From: Coriobacteriales bacterium
GTDB lineage: Bacteria > Actinomycetota > Coriobacteriia > Coriobacteriales > UBA8131
DNA: 11,743 nucleotides
Direction of reading: 5' to 3'
NCBI GenBank assembly: GCA_031261765.1
Contig: JAISJA010000081.1
Location: 1-11,743, forward strand
Made by a program: the position numbers and the translations under genes. A model generated the notes under the pieces. The model made no database searches and was not told the origin of the DNA. It saw only the letters and a program-made list of their open reading frames with translations. This document shows, piece by piece, positions 6,517 through 11,743 of the stretch (its first letter is position 1; each line of letters opens with the position of its first letter).

Positions 6517-7841
6517 TCTGTCATCTCTACTTCTATAATGTCGCCTGCAGAAGGCGGAACCGCGTCGGGTCCGTTTGGCATCATGTAGATGGCATTCGAT
6601 GGGTTCACGGCCACCGTTCCCGGCTTAGCGCTTACGGGCGTCGCTACTAAAGTGCCGTCATTGTCCTGCGCTACCTTAACGAACTTTATGCCGTACATGG
6701 GTAGTGCGGCTGGTTTGGCGGCCGCCGCGTCTGAGGCGTTTCTCGCGCCGCCATCGAAGCCTTCCGGCGGGCGCATCTCGCCAGCGACCTTATCTCCGGG
6801 CTTTAACGCGGCCGGGCCATGCTTGGATACCGGGAACTCGCTTTCAAGGCGCACCTTCACGCGCTTTATACCGGTAGGCTGCTTAAGGTATTTCATCATG
6901 ACGGGCTTTAGGTAGAAATCCGTCGTGAACGACGCACCCATAGGCGGGCCTGATATTCCAACTATGGGCGTACCGTTCACAAGCGCGTATGAGCTGTGGT
7001 GCCCTGGCCCGTGGTTCGTCTGATGACAGAACACCTCTCCCATGTCTTCCAGTTTCTCGCAAGACCAGTCATCTGAGCCTTTGGAAGAGCCGGCGTTAAG
7101 CACCACTATGTCCGCTTTGTCACAGGCGTCCAGTATCGTGGACTCAATGAGCTCCGGTTTGTCTGGCACTATGTCGTACATGACAGGTTCGCCGCCCCAG
7201 GCTAGTATCTTACCCTCTATAAGTATGCTGTTCGTCTCTATGTTCTTCCCGCGTGGCAGCGGTTGGGTACCTGCCGGCACAAGTTCGTTTCCTGTGGGGA
7301 TAAACGCGACCTTGGGCTTGGCCAGCACGTCTACCTGCGATATGTTGCCGCGCGCTATGCGTGCCAACAAGTCAGGGCCAAGCACGCTGTACGCGGCGCC
7401 CAAAAGATCGCCCTTCGCGAGTTCGCTTGCCACCGGGCGCGTGCCGGCGCATTGCTTGGACGGAGCCGCGTCTATAGTGACATGTTGCTCGTCTGGTGAT
7501 ACGCTAACATGCTCTATTACTATACATGTATCAAACCCTTCCGGCATGGCGACCCCTGTGTTCGCGAATTGCCAGTCTGTGCCGCGTACCCACGTGCTAG
7601 TGTCTGGAAGTTCGCCGTCTGCCAGGTCTTTGAAGTCCGACCAGTGGACGGCTATGGAGTCCATGGCCGCGTGCGGTACAGCCGGGAACTCGACCTCTGA
7701 CACAATGTCGTGCGCCAGCACGCGACCGTATGCCTGGGTTATGGATATCGTCTCTGTGGCCGGGTCGAATTCAGAGTGCGCAAGCATGGCCTCCACGGCA
7801 TCCTCGCGCGTAAGCTGTATATGTTTTGAGTGGTCCCGCAT
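6513..7841 (-). CDS. moeA: Molybdopterin molybdenumtransferase MoeA, divergent type
   Basis: MoeA inserts molybdate into adenylylated molybdopterin to complete the molybdenum cofactor. The 442 residues follow the MoeA layout: an N-terminal region with PHAAMDSIAV (56-65), where D61 matches the conserved Asp of the usual SAMDGYAV; a MoaB/Mog-like domain starting near KVAFIPTGNELV (177-188); the loop AGSSKGSDDW (250-259) in place of GGVSxGxxD; and SGPPMGASF (297-305) in place of the usual SGLPGNPVS. A C-terminal beta domain (about 320-442) holds an Ala-rich insertion near 360-380. The altered motifs mark a divergent subgroup; a role in tungsten rather than molybdenum insertion cannot be excluded. 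AAAGGG lies 6 nt before the ATG. It is the last gene of the mod operon, 70 bp after modC. Its TAG stop lies in a direct repeat next to palindromic elements. Confidence 0.88.
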   Translation of the reverse strand: MRDHSKHIQLTREDAVEAMLAHSEFDPATETISITQAYGRVLAHDIVSEVEFPAVPHAAMDSIAVHWSDFKDLADGELPDTSTWVRGTDWQFANTGVAMPEGFDTCIVIEHVSVSPDEQHVTIDAAPSKQCAGTRPVASELAKGDLLGAAYSVLGPDLLARIARGNISQVDVLAKPKVAFIPTGNELVPAGTQPLPRGKNIETNSILIEGKILAWGGEPVMYDIVPDKPELIESTILDACDKADIVVLNAGSSKGSDDWSCEKLEDMGEVFCHQTNHGPGHHSSYALVNGTPIVGISGPPMGASFTTDFYLKPVMMKYLKQPTGIKRVKVRLESEFPVSKHGPAALKPGDKVAGEMRPPEGFDGGARNASDAAAAKPAALPMYGIKFVKVAQDNDGTLVATPVSAKPGTVAVNPSNAIYMMPNGPDAVPPSAGDIIEVEMTD

Positions 7842-7911
7842 TCATGTCCCTTTCTCATTGCCTGTTGGCGTTCCTTATATTGCAGCGTGAAAGACTTTAA
7901 TCTGAGGCTTC

Positions 7912-9021
7912 CTAAACTAAATATATCTTATCGGCAGGTATATGTACTTTGACTTCCTGCCCGTTAACGGGTAACTTGTCGGGCGGCACCATGAGCATAT
8001 CAACTTTCCATTCAATGCGCTCATCGCCCGGTGTGTCTAACATGACCACACGCTCGAAGCGGGAGTCGCTTACGCGGTGCACGTGGAACGTGAAGTCGTT
8101 TCCGCAATGGCATGGCGTTGCGGCGCCTTGCGTTATGTTATGCGGCCCGTCCTGTGGTTTATCGGCCGTTGGTTCTGTAAACGACAGATACGACGCGCGC
8201 ACTCCCATATATGACACGTCGTTTGGCACTTCGCGACCGCAGTCGAGCTCTATGCCCCACGCAAGCGCTTTAACCGTGTGGGTGCCAACCTTGCGCACCG
8301 GGCTTATGTTCTTCACACCGGATATACGCAACGTGGCAAGCGTCCTTGGCGCGGAAACTATAAGCGGCGTCTTATCCGTCTGCTGTATATGGCCGTTGTC
8401 CACTACGGCTATGCGGTCGCAGAAACGGAACGCCTCGTCAATGTCATGTGACACGTATAATATGGTGCCGTCAAACGTGTCAAACAGGTCCAACATGTCT
8501 TGTTCCAGCGCGCCTTTAAGGTGTGAATCCAATGCCGAGAAAGGCTCATCCAGCATTAGTATTTCCGGGTTTGCCACCAGCATGCGCGCTATGGCTATGC
8601 GCTGTTGTTGCCCGCCGGATAGGTGCGACGGGTAGCGCCTGCCGTAACCTTCAAGGTGGAAGCGTTGCAGTTGCTCTTTGACTATCGCGTGTTTCTCAGC
8701 ATTGGAAGTAGAGCGGGGGAGAGCCGCCGCGATGTTGTCGGCTACCGTGAGGTTAGGGAACAGCATATAGTTCTGGAACAGCAACGCCGTCTTGCGCTCA
8801 CGCGCCTTAAGGTTTATGTGTTCGCCTGAGCTGAAGAACGTCTTGCCGTTCACTACTATGCGGCCTTCGTCCGGCGTCTCGAGTCCGGCTATGCAGCGTA
8901 GCGTTAAGCTCTTACCGCAACCGGAAGCTCCCAGAAAACCCAGCGTTTCCTCCCCGGCGTCGAAGGCCACTTCTAGCGTGAACTCAGGGAACTTCTTCTT
9001 TATGTCTACGCTTATGCTCAC
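7912..9021 (-). CDS. modC: Molybdate ABC transporter ATP-binding protein ModC
   Basis: This cytoplasmic ATPase powers molybdate (or tungstate) import through ModB. Of 369 residues, 1-230 are the ATPase with Walker A GASGCGKS (31-38), Q-loop Q83, signature LSGGQ (134-138), Walker B ILMLDEP (154-160) and switch H192. The C-terminal part (about 235-369) corresponds to the TOBE-like oxyanion-binding region but is not a clear match by eye. The chosen start is GTG at 9021-9019, with an AAGGAAGGG ribosome-binding sequence at 9040-9032, 10 nt upstream. The same start region, GTG at 9119 included, is duplicated 98 bp upstream, but that copy is out of frame with modC. The start overlaps the TGA of a 33-codon leader ORF as GTGA, so translational coupling is likely. 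Confidence 0.93.
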   Translation of the reverse strand: MSISVDIKKKFPEFTLEVAFDAGEETLGFLGASGCGKSLTLRCIAGLETPDEGRIVVNGKTFFSSGEHINLKARERKTALLFQNYMLFPNLTVADNIAAALPRSTSNAEKHAIVKEQLQRFHLEGYGRRYPSHLSGGQQQRIAIARMLVANPEILMLDEPFSALDSHLKGALEQDMLDLFDTFDGTILYVSHDIDEAFRFCDRIAVVDNGHIQQTDKTPLIVSAPRTLATLRISGVKNISPVRKVGTHTVKALAWGIELDCGREVPNDVSYMGVRASYLSFTEPTADKPQDGPHNITQGAATPCHCGNDFTFHVHRVSDSRFERVVMLDTPGDERIEWKVDMLMVPPDKLPVNGQEVKVHIPADKIYLV

Positions 9022-9119
9022 TGCCAGATTACCCTTCCTTGCCGTAGATCCCGGGTCAAGCCCGGGATGACGTTTTGGAACTCAGGGAACTTCTTCTTTA
9101 TGTCTACGCTTATGCTCAC
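9018..9119 (-). CDS. 33-codon leader ORF between modB and modC (duplicated modC start)
   Basis: GTG at 9119-9117 overlaps the modB stop as GTGA and has GGAG at 9130-9127, 7 nt upstream. The first 14 codons are identical to modC codons 1-14 (MSISVDIKKKFPEF). Translation then runs through the palindromic insert, with no stop, for 19 more residues (QNVIPGLTRDLRQGRVIWQ). It ends at TGA 9020-9018, which overlaps the modC GTG as GTGA. The peptide itself has no recognisable function. Its likely value is to carry ribosomes from modB to modC and so keep ModB and ModC production coupled. That it is translated is inference. Confidence 0.5.
   Translation of the reverse strand: MSISVDIKKKFPEFQNVIPGLTRDLRQGRVIWQ
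9046..9072 (-). repeat. Palindromic element inserted at the modB/modC junction
   Basis: ATCCCGGG (9048-9055) and CCCGGGAT (9061-9068) pair perfectly around a TCAAG loop. On the minus strand the unit begins GTCATCCCGGG and ends CCCGGGATCTA. It shares its GTCAT and ATCT ends with the two palindromes downstream of moeA, although the stem sequence differs. It sits inside the 53-bp spacer between the 45-bp repeats. Confidence 0.7.
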
Positions 9120-10648
9120 TGCTTGTCTCCAACCGTGCCATCAAACGTAAGCGCTACCAGGGGCGACTTGCCAATTGCGTCCGTGTATCCGCTGTCGTCT
9201 GTAACGTCGCCCGCTTCTTTCGCCTTCGCCGTGAAGCCGTGCTTGCCGTCCGCAGAGCTGTACCGCCTGTATTTCTGCGAGCGTCCCGCGTACCAGTTTA
9301 TAAGCAATATGACGATAAACGATATCAATATGGTGACGACTACCCAGAATACCGCCGTGTTCGTATCGCCGCCTATCCATGCATAATATATGGCTATCGG
9401 CATGGTTTGCGTTACTCCGGCGTAGTTGCCGGCGAAGAACAGAGTAGCGCCGAACTCGCCCATGGCGCGTGCGAACGCGAGCACGGTACCGGCCGCTATA
9501 GACGGCCATGCAAGCGGCAGCATGAGCTTGAAGAATATATGCGGCTCGCTCCAGCCCAGTGTGCGGGCCGCATCAAACAGGCCTGTGTCCTGTGCCTCGA
9601 AAGCCCCGCGACACGTGCGGTACATAAGCGGGAAACCTACTACCGTGGCCGCTATGACCGCGGCCGGCCACGTGAACACGAGCGCTATGCCGTGTGCGAC
9701 AAGCCAGCGGCCTATGGGTGAAGAGTTGCCGAATATGACAAGCAGCAGGAAGCCGCATACGGTAGGGGGCAGTACCATGGGTATGGTGAACAGCGAGTCC
9801 AGCACGCCCTTTAAGCGGCTGTTCATGCGCAACGAGAAACGCGCGGCAAGAAGCCCCAGTATGAATATTATTATCATCGCGACAAGAGACGTGCGCATGG
9901 ACACCCAAAACGGCCTCATGTCCACGCTTGAGAAGAAACTGCCTATGGCCGCTATGCCTGTAGGGGCGGCAGTCACGTTAACGTTTGACGCGTCTGCTAT
10001 GGTTCCGGCCTCGGCGAATTGCGCCACGCTTGCCGGGGCGGCGTTGCCGGACGCGTCGCGGATGATAGCATAATAGTATCCGGGTTCCACCTCTGTGCCG
10101 AAATTATATGTATAGCTGCCATGTGTATATGTTGTTTGGCTAGTATATACATATGGTAGTGTTAACGACTTAAGCGTAGTCGCCCCGCTTACGGCTTTTG
10201 CGTCAAGGGTCTGCAGCATCGTCTGGAAGGCTGCATGGTCTATAGATGACCATGCCTGGGGAACGTATACTATGACCGCGTCTGACGTGACTATGGCCTC
10301 AAACGCGTTATCCGCGTTACCGGCCATCTGGAAGCGATATCCATACGATTGGTCGTTGTATGTCTTTGCCGTGCCGCGGTTAGAACGTGTAAAGTCGCTT
10401 ATCGCGAACGAAGCGTCATTCGCGTCGGCACTTTTCCCGTCCTGGGATATAGTGACGTTCGTGGCTTGTGACGTAGCGCTAGCGGCTTGCGACGTAGACT
10501 GCGCCGCATTGGCAGACGCGCCTGCGCTGGCGCTATTATCGGCGGCAAAAGCGGATACTGGCATTACGAACGTGCATAGTAGCATAGCGCCCATCATGAA
10601 GATGATGGACGCCAGCTTTGATTTCGTATGATGTGCTTGTCGTGGCAT
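9116..10648 (-). CDS. modB: Molybdate ABC transporter permease ModB with secreted N-terminal domain
   Basis: ModB forms the membrane channel for molybdate uptake. Typical ModB is about 220-270 residues; this is 510. Residues about 12-36 are a signal peptide or anchor ending VSAFAA. Residues 37-235 are an added extracytoplasmic region: a Ser/Ala/Asn/Gln-rich linker (about 38-66), then a Tyr- and Thr-rich, probably beta-rich domain with no recognised family. The permease core is about 245-457, with MVLPPTVCG (291-299), the EAA loop (about 351-387, EAQDTGLFDAARTLG) that contacts ModC, and RAMGEFGAT (394-402), all hallmarks of ModB. A hydrophilic C-terminal tail of about 55 residues follows. No Shine-Dalgarno sequence is visible before the ATG, and the frame stays open upstream into the modA end, so the start is uncertain; the signal-like N-terminus supports it. 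The stop overlaps a GTG as GTGA. Confidence 0.92.
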   Translation of the reverse strand: MPRQAHHTKSKLASIIFMMGAMLLCTFVMPVSAFAADNSASAGASANAAQSTSQAASATSQATNVTISQDGKSADANDASFAISDFTRSNRGTAKTYNDQSYGYRFQMAGNADNAFEAIVTSDAVIVYVPQAWSSIDHAAFQTMLQTLDAKAVSGATTLKSLTLPYVYTSQTTYTHGSYTYNFGTEVEPGYYYAIIRDASGNAAPASVAQFAEAGTIADASNVNVTAAPTGIAAIGSFFSSVDMRPFWVSMRTSLVAMIIIFILGLLAARFSLRMNSRLKGVLDSLFTIPMVLPPTVCGFLLLVIFGNSSPIGRWLVAHGIALVFTWPAAVIAATVVGFPLMYRTCRGAFEAQDTGLFDAARTLGWSEPHIFFKLMLPLAWPSIAAGTVLAFARAMGEFGATLFFAGNYAGVTQTMPIAIYYAWIGGDTNTAVFWVVVTILISFIVILLINWYAGRSQKYRRYSSADGKHGFTAKAKEAGDVTDDSGYTDAIGKSPLVALTFDGTVGDKQ

Positions 10649-10710
10649 GGTCTTAGACGCGATGCGTGTGCTTGAGCACGTTGCGCGACATATAAGTTGT
10701 AAGTCGCATG
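10649..10710 (-). other. modA-modB intergenic spacer without visible ribosome-binding site
   Basis: This 62-bp spacer contains a short inverted repeat (GTGCT-TG-AGCAC, 10667-10678) but no terminator T-run, no promoter I can support and no Shine-Dalgarno sequence for modB. The short stem could modulate read-through or protect the modA end of the message, which is inference. Confidence 0.35.
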
Positions 10711-11547
10711 TTAGCTGTTGAGCACCTCAAAGCCATATTGCGACCATATGTTCTGCGCGTCCGGGTCTGTCATGCAGAAGTTAAGGAAGTCCGCGGCCGC
10801 CTTCGCGTTTTGCGATCCGGTGCATACGGCGCCTGGGTAGGTGATTGTCTTATGCGCGCTTGCGGGCACGGTGAAAGCAACCTTTATTCCGCTATAACGG
10901 TATATGTCGCTTGAGTACACGAAGCCTATCTGGCAATCGCCGGACTGCACGTGCTGTGCCACGTTGCCAACCGAACTGTCGGTTACAACCTTGCTGGCGA
11001 AGCTTGAGGCGTATGTGCCGCCCTTGCCAGAAGCGTCGCTATAGAGGCCTATGGTATTAAGGGCCTGGTTCGCATAAGCGCCCGCCGGAACCGCAGAGGA
11101 CTCACCAATGGCTATCTTGCTGTACTGTGCGTCCGTCACGTCGTTAAGCGACGTTATGTTGTAGTTCTCGTTTGTGCCCTCCGCTATGACAAGGTCGTTG
11201 CCAAACATGTCCTGGCGTGTGCTGTCGTCTATGGAACCGTTCTTGGAGGCGTTGTCCATAGAGCTGGTGGAAGCCGTTATGAGCGCGTCGGCGCTTGCGC
11301 CGCCCTGCAACTCTGTTACCAGATCGCCGGAGCCCTTGAACTGCGTGTCTGCGAACGTGACGTTGGGGTTCTTCTGCGTGTAAAGCGCTTGTACCTCTGG
11401 CAACGCTTTCTGTAGCGAATTGGCCGCGAATATCTGCAACGTTACCTGTTGTTGACCGCAACCTGCTAAAAGCAGCATGGCTCCTGCCATTAGCGCGACG
11501 ACCAACGCCGCTATGGCTATCTTGCCCTTCGTTAATACTTTCGTCAT
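10711..11547 (-). CDS. modA: Molybdate-binding lipoprotein ModA
   Basis: ModA captures molybdate or tungstate outside the membrane and delivers it to ModB. The 278 residues begin with a positively charged, hydrophobic signal peptide ending in a lipobox, LAGC, with lipidated C30, as expected for a Gram-positive binding protein. The mature part shows the family pattern: an IFAANSLQKAL segment (39-49) contributing oxyanion ligands, KGSGDL (71-76), GGASADALI (82-90), SSAVPAGAYA (150-159) and GDCQIGFVYSSD (203-214). The start is supported by the strong sequence AAGGAAGGGAAGG (11564-11552), 4 nt before the ATG; the AAGGAAGGG part is about 7 nt away. First gene of the modABC-moeA operon; modB follows after 62 bp. 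Confidence 0.95.
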   Translation of the reverse strand: MTKVLTKGKIAIAALVVALMAGAMLLLAGCGQQQVTLQIFAANSLQKALPEVQALYTQKNPNVTFADTQFKGSGDLVTELQGGASADALITASTSSMDNASKNGSIDDSTRQDMFGNDLVIAEGTNENYNITSLNDVTDAQYSKIAIGESSAVPAGAYANQALNTIGLYSDASGKGGTYASSFASKVVTDSSVGNVAQHVQSGDCQIGFVYSSDIYRYSGIKVAFTVPASAHKTITYPGAVCTGSQNAKAAADFLNFCMTDPDAQNIWSQYGFEVLNS

Positions 11548-11620
11548 AAGACCTTCCCTTCCTTGTTAGCGTCGCCCTGTTGTTCCGGTGTTCATGACGT
11601 GGTCACCGTGGTTCCACTAT

Positions 11621-11638
11621 TATTCTTAATATAGAATA
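11621..11638. promoter_or_regulatory. Inverted repeat at the predicted mod transcription start (operator candidate)
   Basis: TATTCT and AGAATA flank a 6-nt AT centre just downstream of, and touching, the proposed -10. Position suits repression by a dimeric regulator such as a molybdate sensor, but the sequence does not match the E. coli ModE box and no regulator gene is visible here. Confidence 0.35.
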
Positions 11639-11665
11639 GTCTAACATAGATATATAGCTTGTCAA
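11638..11665 (-). promoter_or_regulatory. Candidate sigma-70-type promoter of the mod operon
   Basis: On the minus strand a consensus TTGACA (11665-11660) is followed after 16 nt by TAGACT (11643-11638), a 4/6 match to TATAAT. This places the start of transcription about 80 nt before the modA ATG. The spacer and surroundings are strongly AT-rich compared with the coding DNA. Confidence 0.55.
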
Positions 11666-11678
11666 GTATGATTTTGCG

Positions 11679-11743
11679 TGCCATGGGGACGGTTCTTGTG
11701 GCACACCCGATTCGGGTGTGTCGCAAGAACCGTCCCCATGGCA
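11679..11743 (+). repeat. 65-bp near-perfect palindrome with GGGGACGGTTCTTG arms
   Basis: The 20-bp outer arms (11679-11698 and 11724-11743) match exactly and the symmetry continues inward to a 3-nt ATT centre at 11710-11712. The only two DNA mismatches (11699/11723 and 11701/11721) are T-G and G-T on the plus strand, so a plus-strand RNA or single strand folds completely, whereas the minus strand would have A-C mismatches. It lies upstream of the mod promoter at the window edge and may continue beyond it. It could be a dispersed REP-like element or the terminator of a gene to the right. Confidence 0.75.

Larger units (their letters stand above)
8980..9122. repeat. 45-bp exact direct repeat spanning the modC start
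   Basis: Copies at 8980-9024 and 9078-9122 are identical over 45 bp and offset by 98 bp. Both contain GCAGTGAGC, that is, the modC start with its overlapping TGA. The copy at 9078-9122 also holds the true modB stop and therefore the ancestral modB-modC junction. The copy at 8980-9024 holds the start actually used by modC. The 53-bp spacer carries a palindromic element. Confidence 0.97.

Noticed and set aside
7042..7890. A plus-strand open frame of about 282 codons opposite moeA
   Set aside because: It mirrors the conserved MoeA gene, is Ser/Thr-rich without domain features, and ends in the modC-moeA spacer; codon use follows the opposite strand.
9078..9119. Use of GTG 9119 as the true modC start by frameshifting
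   Set aside because: The 98-bp offset puts it out of frame, there is no slippery sequence, and the downstream GTG has its own ribosome-binding site and full-length ModC.
8980..9122. CRISPR-like repeat-spacer arrangement at the modB/modC junction
   Set aside because: There are only two copies, they encode the modC start, and the spacer is itself a palindromic element.
9426..10073. A plus-strand open frame of about 215 codons opposite modB
   Set aside because: It lies antisense to clear ModB membrane segments and hallmark motifs and has no independent support.
11641..11657. A canonical ModE box
   Set aside because: The AT-rich symmetry is weak and does not fit the E. coli consensus half-sites; it could be chance in AT-rich promoter DNA.
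11548..11678. Molybdenum-cofactor riboswitch upstream of modA
   Set aside because: The leader is about 80 nt, AT-rich at its start and without the multi-helix structure expected for that RNA.

Overview
This window looks like chromosomal DNA from an anaerobic, Gram-positive actinobacterium, most plausibly of class Coriobacteriia (Eggerthella/Slackia-like). That placement is an inference from protein style: a short IDH-type isocitrate dehydrogenase, an FtsX-type ABC exporter fused to its ATPase, and a molybdate operon whose ModC carries a GASGCGKS P-loop and which lies beside a small SAM methyltransferase. It was not confirmed by any search. Codon use is distinctive: genes favour C- or G-ending codons for most residues, yet isoleucine is mostly ATA (22 of 29 Ile codons in the isocitrate dehydrogenase gene, counted by hand).

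Layout from left to right. (1) 1-1212, plus strand: a protein with a long Lys/Ala/Pro-rich, histone H1-like half joined to a HEAT-repeat-like helical half; its frame is open to the window edge. (2) 1276-2361, plus: isocitrate dehydrogenase. (3) 2390-2423: a hairpin between convergent genes. (4) 2415-5528, minus: a 1037-residue ABC transporter with ATPase and MacB/FtsX-type permease in one chain. (5) 5529-5668: divergent regulatory region with two short inverted repeats. (6) 5669-6376, plus: a class I SAM-dependent methyltransferase. (7) 6389-6516: two inverted copies of a palindromic element plus a 22-bp direct repeat that supplies the stop codon of moeA. (8) 6513-11547, minus: a molybdate operon in the order modA, modB, modC, moeA, probably transcribed from a promoter near 11638-11665. 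(9) 11679-11743: a long near-perfect palindrome at the right edge.

The molybdate operon works as a unit. ModA is a lipoprotein that captures molybdate or tungstate, ModB is the membrane channel (here with an unusual secreted N-terminal domain), ModC is the ATPase, and MoeA inserts the metal into molybdopterin. The methyltransferase is convergent with moeA and may belong to the same functional neighbourhood, but nothing in its sequence proves this.

The most distinctive observation is at the modB/modC junction. A 45-bp segment containing the overlapping modB stop and modC start (GTGA) is duplicated exactly, with a palindromic element between the copies. The upstream copy of the modC start now opens a 33-codon ORF that runs through the insert and ends in a TGA overlapping the functional modC GTG, so stop/start coupling appears to have survived the insertion. 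The insert shares its GTCAT...ATCT ends with the palindromes downstream of moeA, which suggests one family of small dispersed elements has hit this operon at least twice.
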